A stretch of DNA of 64,000 nucleotides, from positions 496,001 through 560,000 of the forward strand of contig CAKKNE010000003.1 in the NCBI GenBank assembly GCA_918797485.1, in the 5' to 3' direction. The translations under genes were made by a program, and so were the position numbers. The notes beneath the pieces were generated by a model. It searched no databases, had not been told where the DNA came from, and worked only from the letters and a program-made list of their open reading frames with translations. Numbering within the stretch: position 1 is the first letter of the stretch; each line of letters opens with the position of its first letter. This stretch comes from Pelagomonas calceolata (lineage: Eukaryota > Sar > Pelagophyceae > Pelagomonadales > Pelagomonadaceae). Below are positions 35,879-45,402 of the stretch, piece after piece.

Positions 35879-38316
35879 ATGCAACAGCAAGCGGCGTCGC
35901 GGCGCGCGCCGCTGCCGCGCTGGGCACGACTGGCGCTGGGCACAGCAGCCGTCGCCTCCATCGTACTCGCGATACAATGGCGACGCAACACGTCAACGCC
36001 GGACTACCTCCAGGCCTGCCTCAACGGCGAAGCACCGAAACGAGCGGTCCTCTACGAGACGAGGCTCGAGGACAAGAAGAGGGGCGGCCGCACGCTCCAG
36101 ACGCATTGGCTGCGGAACTGCGGCCTGCATTTACAGAAGAAACCGATGCAGCTCGACGCAACGATCGCGAACGGTATTGGCTATGTGCAAGTGGACACGT
36201 CCAAAAAGTACCAAACGATAGAAGGGTTTGGAGGAGCTTTTACGGAGGCTTCCGCCAAGACCTGGATGCGCTTACCGCTTCACGAAAGGAAGCGCGTCAT
36301 CGACCTGTATTTCGGTGAGAATGGTGCTGGTTATACGGTAGGACGAGTACATATGAACTCGTGCGACTTTTGCGTAGAATCGTACGATTTCGCTCCCGTG
36401 GATGACGACTATGAGCTGAAGCATTTCGATGGTTCGGTGAAACACGACCAGGCGGAGATGATTCCCCTGATGCGGGCGGCGAAGCAAGCTGTTAACAAGC
36501 GAGGCCAAGATTTCAAATTGTTCGCCTCACCGTGGTCGCCACCAGCTTGGCTCAAGGCACCTAATTCTATTCCTCCGATGCGTCCGACGATAACCTTTGA
36601 TCACAATAGAAGCATGCTCGGGTCGGCGCACCCGCTCGGGCTGCGGAATTCTCCGGAAGCGTTTGCCGCGTGGGCGCTTTATTATTCGAAGTTCGCTGAT
36701 GCTTATAATAAACAAAACTTGACGTTGTGGGGCTTCACGGTGCAGAACGAGCCCGAGTTCTCGGCGCCGTGCGACGCGGCGTCCTTTGTATTTCCGCGCG
36801 GCCGCCGAGATGCGACCTCGCGTCGATGGCGTCGAGTGCCACGCCATCGCGACGGCGTCTCGTCACACTAACAGCCAGTTTCGCGAGTACGCCGTCGCGT
36901 CGATGGCGTCGAGGGAGCACAAACGCACAGAGTATAGAACACACACACGAGTACACGTCGCAAAAACACCACAGAAAAAAAACACACAGGTGGGAGGCCT
37001 GTCGCTGGAACGCTTCTTCCACAACAGATTTCGTCAGAGATTACTTAGGGCCGCGGCTGGAAAAGGACCACCCCTCGCTACTCCTATTCGTCTTCGACCA
37101 CAACCGGGACCACCTCGTGGCGTGGGGCGATACTGTATATGGAGACAAAGACGCGTCCAAGTACGTGGACGGCCTGGCCTTCCACTGGTACGCTGGTGGA
37201 CTCAATAGAGACCTAGATGGTGCTGTTGCGCATTATGCCGTCGATAGCGCTTATGAGAAGTTTCCAGACGCTAAGTTGTTACCGTCCGAGGGTTGCAATT
37301 GCCCGGGCGTCAAGGACTCGGATCTCTTACGTTCCGAAAGGTACGCGCACGACATGCTTCGCGTTTTGAAGAGTGGAGCCTGCGGCTGGGTCGACTGGAA
37401 TTTACTGTTAGATTATACGGGCGGGCCGAACCATCTAGGTAATGACTGCGACGCGCCGATCCATGCTAAACGTAATTTCGATGGGGTCGTGGTCCAGTCG
37501 TACTTGGATGTCATCTCGCATTTCTCGAAGCACATCCTACCTGGTAGTAGACGAGTACAGACTGATGTGAGAGGCGCCTTCGACCGAGGCGCCCAAGTCA
37601 CAGAGGCTCGAGCGTCCGTCGGGTTTGAACTGACCATGTGGCCCTGCGAGGGGCCACCCTCATCTCCGACACCGCGCCAGAACTGGCGGTTGACCAATGA
37701 GACCTTCCTCGAGATGATCGACCACACGCAAAAGGACAACAAGTGGAAGCAGTACTGTGTTGGGGAATCGAACGACCCCAATCTCAAGACTCTATCGTTA
37801 GTAAGCTGCCAGTGGGGCCGCGAGCACGCCGGGGCGGCCACGGGCAAATTTGCATTCGACGGAGGGAAGCTGCGCGAGACGGACTCGGACACGTGTTTAA
37901 CATATGCTTCCGATCTAACAATGGACGGCGCGCCTCTGGCATTGGGAGCCTGCGACGAAGCGCCCTCCTTTACGATGGCGCACGGTTCAATAATGACGGA
38001 TGGCAGATGCGTGACGGCGGGCTGGCCGTTCTTCCAGGGCGCGGCGTTCGAGCGACCGGACGGCGCCGTGGCCGTGGTGGTCGTGAACGAGGCCGGTAGT
38101 GCAGCCCAGTTCGAGCTCGAGGTCGACGGCGATTTGGTTTTAAGGTCGATCGGGCCGCATTCGATCAACACGTTCGTTGTGCGCGAGGTCGACGGCGGCG
38201 GCGGCGGCGGCTGGGGCGGCGAGCACGGCGGCGGCGGCTATTCGGGATTTGGTGGGGGCGGCAGTGGCGGCTGGGGCGAGTGGGGCGGAGAGGGCGGCGG
38301 CGGGGGGCGCCTATAA
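35879..38316 (+). CDS. GH30 glucosylceramidase-like protein, two exons
   Basis: 738 residues: exon 1 35879-36768, exon 2 36990-38316. N-terminal anchor WARLALGTAAVASIVLAIQW. GH30 landmarks: YQTIEGFGGAFTEASAKTW, FASPWSPPAWLKAP, FTVQNEPEFSAP with the acid/base glutamate near residue 292, and LLPSEGCNCPG with the nucleophile near 394. Human GBA is 536 residues; the extra length is a C-terminal insert with a Cys-rich, ricin-B-like look (KQYCVGESND, DTCLTYASD) and a Gly/Trp-rich tail after VREVDGGGGGG. It should cleave glucose from glycolipids or glycans in the endomembrane system. Confidence 0.85.
36769..36989 (+). mobile_element. Introner-type intron in glucosylceramidase gene
   Basis: 221 bp. 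Left GTGCGACG, right GTGGGAGG (6 of 8 alike). Acceptor AAACACACAG. Two CGTCGCGTCGATGGCGTCGA-like cores. Splicing rejoins EFSAP to WEACRWN, the expected GH30 sequence. Confidence 0.75.
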
Positions 38317-38606
38317 ATTCGTAGTGTTTATTTTTTCGTCCTGCGGCGTCTGTCACTGGCACGACCGCCGCGGCCGCGGTCGGGTTTGGCGTCTGGGTTG
38401 CTTTGCTTCGAGCTAGGCCGCCTAGCCGCGGCACCGACGCGTGACAGTACGCCAGCCCCCGGCCCTCGTGATTTCTCTATAGAGGATTGAAAACGCCGTC
38501 GTCGGTGTGTGGAGGCACCCCACGCCATCGACGCGACTCGTCACGGAACCCGTCTCGCCCCCGGCCCTCGTACGCCGCCGCCCCAAGTGTTATCCAAACC
38601 ACATAC

Positions 38607-39617
38607 TTACGGCGGCGCCCGCGCGAACCAGGCGAACCGCACCTCCGAAGTAGAGTTCGGCGCGCGCGACGCGCGCAGCGACCGGTAGTTCGCGAAGGCC
38701 GCGAGCGGACTCAAGTAGGCCAGGCCGAGCTCGAGCTCGTGCGACCGGTGCGCGTCGTGCACGAGCACGTCCACCCTCCGATCCGGGTGGCTCGCGGCCT
38801 GGCGCCTCACAATCTCGGCCGCGCGGGCGACGGGCGCGGCGCGTCCACTGGAATCCTTCTGGACGGAGTCCGGCCCGTCGACGATAACCAAGTCCCAGAA
38901 GATGTGCGCCTCGTCGCGGAAGTCGTACGACGGCGCGTCGATTATCAGTTTCTTTGGGTCCGTCGCATACGGGCTCGCCTCCCAGGAGCTCTTCGGGGCC
39001 GACGCGTAGCGCACGACGTAGGCGTTGAGGCCCTCGTCGCGCGCGGCCCTCACGGCGTCTTCCCGATGGTCCAGGAACACTAAACGATGGCCCGCGTCCG
39101 TCCAGCGCTTCCCGTCGCCCGGCAGGCCGAACACGAGACAGTTCTTCTTCACGATGCTCCGGCCCGTGCGGCGCACGCCCCGGACCTTGCCGGGGTGGTA
39201 GCTCCCGCCCGGCCGACTTAGTAGTGCCAACACAAGCGCCCGGTCCGCGGCGCTCATGCGGCCCTTGGCGCGACCTCTCATATCCGTCGGCGTCTCGTTT
39301 ACGTAGCTGCGGTCCTCTTCTGATAGTAGATTCGTCAAGACGAGCCGCGCGTCGGCGCCGGCTTGTAGGTCCAGCGTGGCCCGGACCAATTGGTCAGCTA
39401 TGGGTGGCGCGAGGTGGTGCAGCTTCGGTGCTTTGTGTTTGGGCTCGCGCCGTTTGATCGTCAGGGACGCGACGGCGACGGCTATTAGTACACAGACGGG
39501 GACGAGGCGCCAGATGGGCCGGCGCTGCTTCTCGTAGAAGCCGCGGCCTCCTTTCGGGCGCCACTCCTTGGTGTCCGTCTTCCAGGTGCCGCCGGTGGCC
39601 AGCCTGACATTCGACAT
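38607..39617 (-). CDS. DUF579/IRX15-GXM-like type II membrane protein
   Basis: 336 residues, type II anchor near 40-57 (VPVCVLIAVAVASLTI). The middle and C-terminal parts match the polysaccharide-biosynthesis DUF579 layout: KKNCLVFGLPGDGKRWTDAG, HRLVFLDHREDAV, YVVRYASAP, FWDLVIVDGPDS and VDVLVHDAHRSHELELG. Plant members methylate glucuronic acid on xylan or affect xylan deposition. The stop codon TAA is part of GTAAGTATG, a perfect donor site, so the annotated end may instead be an exon end; an introner-core word (CGCGTCGATGGCGT) lies 80 bases further on. Confidence 0.65.
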   Translation of the reverse strand: MSNVRLATGGTWKTDTKEWRPKGGRGFYEKQRRPIWRLVPVCVLIAVAVASLTIKRREPKHKAPKLHHLAPPIADQLVRATLDLQAGADARLVLTNLLSEEDRSYVNETPTDMRGRAKGRMSAADRALVLALLSRPGGSYHPGKVRGVRRTGRSIVKKNCLVFGLPGDGKRWTDAGHRLVFLDHREDAVRAARDEGLNAYVVRYASAPKSSWEASPYATDPKKLIIDAPSYDFRDEAHIFWDLVIVDGPDSVQKDSSGRAAPVARAAEIVRRQAASHPDRRVDVLVHDAHRSHELELGLAYLSPLAAFANYRSLRASRAPNSTSEVRFAWFARAPP

Positions 39618-39755
39618 GGCTGCCTGGGGGGCAGCGGATTCCTTTGTGGTGAGTCAAGGGCAGCCTTGCGAGCCCTCAATTCCCAACCTTAGGTCGCGTG
39701 TGGGTTGCGTAAGCGCGTGACAGTCGCTTGGCTGCCAAAAAAAAAAATTGCATTG

Positions 39756-39776
39756 CTAGTGTCTTACTGCCGCTAG
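39756..39776 (-). promoter_or_regulatory. CTAG palindrome, near-consensus
   Basis: CTAGTGTCTTACTGCCGCTAG, 138 bases upstream of the DUF579-like ATG in a 323-bp divergent gap. A degraded copy (GCTGGTGTCTTCACCGGCCG) follows at about 39861. Confidence 0.55.
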
Positions 39777-39940
39777 CTCTGCTGGCTCTCCCGGCCTAAT
39801 TGAGGGTCTCCGCTGAAGCACGACACAGCTGACACAGGTTTTCAACGACGCCTGCTGCTTGCTGGTGTCTTCACCGGCCGCAGCTGCCCTGAATTGCGAG
39901 TCGTGCTGCCCGCTCTCAGTACATCAGACAACGAGCAATA

Positions 39941-41093
39941 ATGGAAACGCGCTGCATTCCATGCCAGACCCAGCTCGACTACGGCGTGCCGAGCGCTCCG
40001 AACTACGTCGAAAACGGTGAGCTATCGGCCACGGCTACACGAGCGCTGGACGACGTTTTGCGGCGCGTCGACGACGCGATCGCGCGCGGCTGGAGGCGGA
40101 CCGGCGACGACAGCGTCTATGTAGGAGACCCCGGCGTGGCGTACTACCTGATGCGACGGGGCGACGTCGACGCGGCCCGCGAGCTGGTTGGACCGCCGTC
40201 GAGGCCGCGCCCCGCGAAGGCGAAGGACTGCTCTATCATGTGCGGACGGACGGGTGTGGACCTCGTCGCGGCGTTGTGCGCGCCCCGGGACGACGCGTTT
40301 CTGCAGCGCGCGGCGGCGATCGTCGCGCGGACGGATGTGGCGTGTTCGGAGCTCCTGGAGGCCGACGAGTGGCTCTACGGCCGCGTCGGATTCCTGCGCG
40401 CGCTCTTGGAACTGCGGCGGGAAGGGCGCGCGGTGCCGGGCCTGGACGACGCAATTCAACGCGTCGTCGCCGCGACGCTAGCGTCCGGGCGCCATGGCGA
40501 CGGCCTGCGCTACGCGTGGCATGGCAAGGAGTATGTCGGCGCGGCCCACGGCTACGCCGGTATTTTGTACCTCCTGCTGAAGGCCGGCTGCCGCGACCCG
40601 GCCCTGCGCGCGCTGGCAGATTGGCTGCGGGACCTCGAGACGCGCGAGGGCAACTGGCCGTCGTCGCTGCCTGCGACGCGCGAGGCGCGACTCGTGCATT
40701 TTTGTCACGGCGCGCAGAAGCGTTGTATTCGCGATGGCCGAGGCGCACCGCGTCTATGGCGACGAGTCCTTCCGGGACGCGTGCCTGCGCGGGGCCGAGA
40801 CTGTGTGGCACTTCGGACTCCTGACCAAGGGCCCTGGGCTCTGCCACGGCGTCGCGGGCAATGGGTATGCGCTACTTGCCGCGTATCGCGTCTCGCGCGA
40901 CCCCAGATGGTTGCACCGCGCCGTCGTTTTTGGGACGTGCATAGGGGACGACGGCGTCTGCGCCCGGCAGCGGACGCCGGACAACCCGTTCTCGCTCTTC
41001 GAGGGGCTCGCGGGGAGCGCGTGTTTTCTGAGAGACCTCCGCGAATCGCTTATTGGTGCGGGGCTGCCGTTGTACGAGGTGGATGTGGGGTAG
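39941..41093 (+). CDS. Lanthionine synthetase C-like (LanCL) protein with a frame break
   Basis: About 383 residues if one base is discounted. The LanC barrel is recognisable: DPGVAYYLMRRGDVD, YGRVGFLRALLELRREG, AAHGYAGILYLLLKAG, then the zinc-ligand segments LVHFCHGA (near residue 254) and LCHGVAGNGYALLAAY (near 300), and NPFSLFEGLAGSACFL. Between 40705 and 40727 the frame shifts by one, after FCHGA and before VVFAMAEAHRVYG. Either a sequence error or a real lesion. Eukaryotic LanCLs bind glutathione and eliminate phosphate from phospho-Ser/Thr to add glutathione. Confidence 0.7.
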
Positions 41094-41511
41094 GTATAAA
41101 GTGCTTGCCAGTGCCCGGCGCGGGCCCCTGCCGCCCGCGCGGGGTCTAAATTGTATAGTCGAACTGTCCTTTCTTTTGTCCGGAGGTGTCTTGAGGCCTC
41201 TCTGGACACCTCTCGGGCAACTGCCCGGGCGTGCTCGATGGCCTTGGCTCACAAAGCTCGACCGCGCAGAACACCAAGTCGCGCGCAACGTCCCAAAGAA
41301 ATCCAGCGCGTTCGAAGTACGCCTTTTTGGTTGCTCAACCCCCCACGCGCGACGCCGCGTCCTGCGCAAGCCGTAGGACTAATACCTCAATCGTCTGTAG
41401 CCACTGTTCAGACTGCAGGCGCCGCACGCGCCGCCCCGGGGACGGCAGAAGCTTTCGCGGACCCCGCGCGGCTCCCGAGTCCGCGCCCCCCGCAGAAACC
41501 AACAATTCACG
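41094..41511. other. Gene-free gap, 418 bp
   Basis: Between LanCL and the small Cys-rich gene on the same strand. Open frames here lack recognisable sequence. No CTAG palindrome seen. Confidence 0.35.
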
Positions 41512-41768
41512 ATGACGCGCTTCTCGACCGTCCTCCTCCTCGCCATAGCGGGCTGAACGTCCCGTTAGATAGCAGCATCATCGATACGCCGGAGTTCTGC
41601 TTTGAAATCTGCTTAGCTATCTACAACGTCGACCTCGTGGCCATCGACTGGTACCCCAACGGTGATTGCTACTGCCAGGACGACTGCGCGTGCATGCTGG
41701 ACGTCGGCGGTGATGCGACCACCATCACGCGCGACTCGGCGGTCGACGCGCTGCCCTCCGCGTGCTAA
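41512..41768 (+). CDS. Small secreted Cys-rich protein, frame break after leader
   Basis: ATG 41512 opens with MTRFSTVLLLAIAG, a signal peptide, then meets a stop at 41554. One base out of phase, the next frame continues at once with LNVPLDSSIIDTPEFCFEIC and, later, YPNGDCYCQDDCACMLDVGG to a stop at 41768. A missing base near 41550 would give a protein of about 85 residues with eight cysteines. Not recognised. A sequence error or recent damage are equally likely. Confidence 0.45.
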
Positions 41769-41909
41769 GGTCCCGCGGTCCTAGGCCGCGGACCCACCGC
41801 CGGCTCGAAGCAGCGACAAAGCGCGCTCGCCGGTCCCCTTCCCCCATTCTGCTCGCGCATGCCACTCCCGGACGGAGGAGGCGCGTAAAGATTTCGTGCG
41901 TACACAACG

Positions 41910-43542
41910 TTATGAATTACGAGGCCCCCGCACCCGGAACCCACTCCCCGCCGGCAGCGCGTCGTCGCAGCCCCGCGCGAACTCCGGGTTCGGGTGGTCG
42001 ACCGTCGTTCGTGGAGCTGGCCGGACGTGATCGGCGACGCCGACGACGCGCTTCGGACCTACCTCAAGGCCATCCACAGCCGGCAGATCATCGTCGGAAC
42101 CCTCCTCCGCGACCGCGTCCAGGGTCCCGTCATTAATATCGTTCAAGCCTAGCTCCTCGTCCTCGTCGAAGGTTCTGTCATAATCTTCCACGGTCAAATT
42201 GGGGTCGGGAGGCGCCTCGCCCGCCTCGGAGATGGGCGAGAAGGACGCGGCGTCCCGCCGCGGCCCGATGAAGCTATTCGCGAGGGGATCCTGCCTGTGC
42301 AAAAATCAAAGAGTGAGTCGGGTGCGCGCCGCGACAAGTTGTATGCACTGCATCCTGCATAATCACAGTGAACGGAAAGACCTTGCCGTCGCGCAGCGCC
42401 CTTACTCGATCCAAGAAGGCCTCGAACTTCCGGCGGTTCTCGGTCTCCGCGCTATCACCAAAGGGGTTGCCCCGTAACAACGCGTCCACGATCTTGTCGA
42501 GGCAGCCTTCCAGAGTGGTGTAGACCGAGCCCAACGTGCCGTGGACGAGCTCCAAATCCAGCTCCGGGATCGTCACCGCCGCGGTATCGGACTTCAAAAC
42601 ATCTCTAAGCAAGTCGCCCTCGTCGACGCACTTTAATGTAGCTCGGCAGCCCTTGAGCGGCACGGCGCCGCCGCCCTTCACCTCCGCATTCCGATACCCG
42701 CACGCCGCGCACGAAAAGGACATGATGACGCACTCCTTGAAGTACGGAATCTTGGCCACGCACATCTGCTCCTCGCCCGGCGCTCTGCAGTGGGGGCAGT
42801 CCACGCCGAAGGTCATCACTTCTCTTTCTTCCGACGGCTTCGCCAGCATATCGTCGACACCCTCCACGGTCTTCGACGTGCTCGACTCGCCCGGCCGAAA
42901 TCCCAGGGCGATGGCGTCGGCGTCCGTGCGCTCGTAGTGCGTCGTTGTAAGAGCACTGTCCGGCTGAGAAAGGGGCTGCACGAAGGAGTTGCCCGCCGGG
43001 TCGTCCACAATCAGCTGGAATTCATCAAAGTCGCCGGCCGCGCGGTCTCGCAGCGCATCGATCACCCTCTGAACCTTGCGGCCTACTTCAACGTCGGCCA
43101 CGAGCCGCTGCGGCTGCAGGGCCGCGAGCTCGTCGGCGGCTCTGGTTAACACGCCCTCAACGGTGGTCACGACCCCGCGCTGCGTCGCCGCCGGGATCTC
43201 CAACTCCAGGTCCGGGACCAGTACTTTGCACGACTCGCTCTTGACGACCTGCCTATCTAGATCCTCCCTGGAAGAACATGTCACGGCCATGCGACACCCT
43301 TTCGGTTGCGTCTCGCCGCCGAATTGCACCTCCGTGTTCCGCTCGCCGCAGTGGGGACACGCGAAGCTCGACAATAACACTTCGCGAAATAAGGGGATCT
43401 TCGTGAGCATGATGCGCGTCTCGCCACTCCCGCCGCAGGCCATGCACAGCGAGTCGGGTACTATACTAATGTTGTCGAGCGTGAGGTCGACCTCGGCCTG
43501 CTCGGCGCTCTCGCCGATGGTCTTGGCCTCGACGGCGCTCAT
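41910..43542 (-). CDS. ZPR1: ZPR1-type zinc-finger protein, two exons
   Basis: About 522 residues: exon 1 43542-42359, exon 2 42294-41910. Two ZPR1 modules, each with a C4 finger and a beta-barrel domain: SLCMACGGSGETRIM with FACPHCGERNTEV, and VDCPHCRAPGEEQM with FSCAACGYRNAEV. Both are followed by PKGCRMAVTC or PLKGCRATLKC and EL-type strands. Exon 2 gives DPLANSFIG and DYDRTFDEDEELGLNDIN, the conserved ZPR1 end. The further 60 residues after GLNDIN are not typical and might hide another splice. ZPR1 binds eEF1A and helps fold it. Confidence 0.85.
42295..42358 (-). mobile_element. 64-bp introner with a probable GC donor site
   Basis: Minus strand: GCAGGATG at the donor side, GCAGGATC after the acceptor (7 of 8). 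Element ends are CAGTGCATACAAC and TTTGATTTTTGCACAG. GC-AG splicing gives VIMQDPLANSF, the gap-free ZPR1 sequence. A GT-AG alternative in phase (GTGCATAC to GGCAG) would insert two residues into this conserved stretch. Confidence 0.65.
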
Positions 43543-43774
43543 CGTTGCTGTGCAGTGCTGGAAGCGGCGGCTGGCGTCTAGTTGTGCTTCAGTGCTGTCA
43601 GCCTGCGTGCAGCAGTGCTGCAACTAATCACAGGCGTCGCCCGAGAGCTCGATTTCTTGTGACAGGTCACAGATGAGTGCCTAATGGCAGTGACTCGCTC
43701 CGGTTGCAGTGCTGCGAGTCAAGCGCGTTCGTTAGCGCCGGTATCGCCACGCACAAATGCCAGGGCTTGGCTTC

Positions 43775-43796
43775 CTAGTGTCTTTTAGACCGCTAG
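43775..43796 (-). promoter_or_regulatory. CTAG palindrome in a tandem gap
   Basis: CTAGTGTCTTTTAGACCGCTAG, 232 bases upstream of the ZPR1 ATG. The 456-bp gap between two minus-strand genes holds, in order from the OTU stop: the 3' motif, the dispersed repeat and this palindrome. Confidence 0.55.
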
Positions 43797-43875
43797 CTCC
43801 GCGAACGTTGCACACTGTTCGGGGGGGGTTGCCGAGGCGGCTCTGCTTAGAAGAAGGTACGTTGTTATGACAGAA

Positions 43876-43951
43876 GCGGCACGCCCGCCGCCGGTGAATC
43901 GGCGACGCGCGGTGTCTCCCACCCAGCCCAGGGGCTCCGCCCACTAGTCCT
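43876..43951 (-). repeat. Dispersed repeat, copy 2 (pair with 4128-4187)
   Basis: GCGGCACGCCCGCCGCCGGT through CCACTAGTCCT, matching copy 1 except for an 18-bp insertion near 43920-43937. Joined directly to the 3' motif at 43946. Confidence 0.55.
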
Positions 43952-43963
43952 AGCACCGTAACA
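43946..43963 (-). terminator. Recurrent 3'-flank motif
   Basis: TGTTACGGTGCTAGGACT on the minus strand, 36 bases after the OTU gene stop. Confidence 0.35.
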
Positions 43964-43998
43964 AAGAATCGGAAGACGTGAAGAAAACAACAACAAAA

Positions 43999-44640
43999 TT
44001 ACGCTTCTTCATCGTACGTCGCCTCGAAGATGTCCTCGCACTCGTACGCGAAGTCGTCGCCGTGCTCGACCTCGCCGCAGTGCGCCTGGAACGCGTCGGA
44101 GTCGACGAGCTTCGCGCCGCAGCCGCAGCACCGGATGCGGTAGATCTTCTCCGACGCGTCGCGCCGCGCGACCTTCTCGCGGTGCCGCACGGCGATGTCC
44201 CGCGCCGCGGCCTCGAACGCCGCGCCCGCGCCGTCGAGGAACTGCGGCGTCTCGGCGCCGTCGCTCAGCCCCACGAGCGGGTCGTAGTGCGTCCCCGTGT
44301 ACAGGACGTAGATCGTGGGACCTTTGTCTCCATAGTTCAGGGTCGCGTCCGCCGACACGACACAAATGCACCGCCGGAAATGGTTCGCGAGCGCGATGAT
44401 TTCGTGCTCGCCGCCCCAGTTGTGCGGCTTCTGGATCCATTCGGCGTACTCGTCGACGGGCGAGCCCAGCAAGACCGCGCGCGCCTCGGGGTCCGGGTCG
44501 GCCGTCGCTGCCTCGGCGCAGACGCGGCGCAGCTCCTTCTGCGTCGCGTCCGAGACGGCGTCGGGGCCGTCAACCAAGTAGGCGACGGCGTAAAAGAGGC
44601 AGGAATTGTCGTTGGGCACCGAGCGGCGCACGCATTCCAT
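43999..44640 (-). CDS. OTU deubiquitinase of the YOD1/OTU1 type
   Basis: 213 residues. It starts directly with the OTU domain: VPNDNSCLFYAVAYL holds the catalytic Asp11 and Cys14; the second half has WGGEHEIIALANHF and TGTHYDPLVG with the catalytic His118. After a linker comes a C2H2 zinc finger (IRCCGCGAKLVDSDAFQAHC, then EH). The order OTU then C2H2 is that of yeast Otu1 and human YOD1, which act with p97/Cdc48 in ER-associated degradation; the N-terminal UBX-like domain of those proteins is missing. Confidence 0.8.
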   Translation of the reverse strand: MECVRRSVPNDNSCLFYAVAYLVDGPDAVSDATQKELRRVCAEAATADPDPEARAVLLGSPVDEYAEWIQKPHNWGGEHEIIALANHFRRCICVVSADATLNYGDKGPTIYVLYTGTHYDPLVGLSDGAETPQFLDGAGAAFEAAARDIAVRHREKVARRDASEKIYRIRCCGCGAKLVDSDAFQAHCGEVEHGDDFAYECEDIFEATYDEEA

Positions 44641-44883
44641 GACTGCTTGTTTTGTTAATTGTGCGCGGCGAGCGCGTTGTTTGCTTCGGCGCGCGGCGAC
44701 GGCGTGCAGGTGGCGATGGCGTGCAGCGGGCCCGAGGGGAGTGGAGAGGTGGGCGTCGGAGGCCGCAGAAATAGCGCACAGCTGTACCGTCGCAAGAATG
44801 TGAGGCGCAGGGATGCTGGATGCAGTTCAGCGGCTCCTGTAAGGCCCACGTTAGCAAATCGGCAAAGCTCCGCTTTTGCGCAG

Positions 44884-44904
44884 CTAGCGGTTGTAAGACA
44901 CTAG
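44884..44904 (+). promoter_or_regulatory. CTAG palindrome, near-consensus
   Basis: CTAGCGGTTGTAAGACACTAG, 63 bases before the ATG at 44968; 327-bp divergent gap. Confidence 0.55.
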
Positions 44905-44967
44905 CTAGCTCGGCACCTGCGTCGGTCGCTACTAGCGAACGAGGCCGGGCTTTCCTTTTTCGCGGTC

Positions 44968-45402
44968 ATGTGCGGGTGTTGGTGGCCGTGCGGCGGCTTG
45001 CGAAGGAGCGGCACGATTCGGGCCTGCGTATGCGGTTATGAGGCCGGGCCAGACGAGCTTACGACGCATTTTATTCTCGGTGCCGACTCGAGCGGCATAC
45101 AGTGCCCCGCGGCGGCCGACGCGCGCGACGAATGGCGGGACCGCGTCGGCGCCGCGCTCTCGCGGCGAGGAGCGGTTGATTGGCTCTCGTGGACGCCCTC
45201 GATTGAGATCGTGGCGCTCTGCCTCGGAAATGGGGGCAATAGCAAAGATTGTGACCTGGACCGCGAGTTGCCTTTCATATTCACGGAGACGTTGGGTGCC
45301 TGGGCGGCGAAGGAACGCGAGCATGTCGTTCCTCGCATGTATCGCACGACCGCGTCTGACTCCGAATCTGGTTCTGATGGGGAGGAGGACGACGACATCT
45401 GA
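44968..45402 (+). CDS. Small hypothetical protein
   Basis: 144 residues. Starts MCGCWWPCGG, and the C-terminal end is acidic (ESGSDGEEDDDI). The middle, GAVDWLSWTPSIEIVALCLG and RELPFIFTETLGAWAAKERE, looks like ordered protein. No family recognised. The upstream palindrome at 63 bases supports a real gene, but its coding status rests mainly on composition. Confidence 0.4.
   Translation: MCGCWWPCGGLRRSGTIRACVCGYEAGPDELTTHFILGADSSGIQCPAAADARDEWRDRVGAALSRRGAVDWLSWTPSIEIVALCLGNGGNSKDCDLDRELPFIFTETLGAWAAKEREHVVPRMYRTTASDSESGSDGEEDDDI

Noticed and set aside
36769-36989. Coding insert in the glucosylceramidase
   Set aside because: Reading through meets stops, and removing it restores the GH30 sequence EFSAPWEAC.
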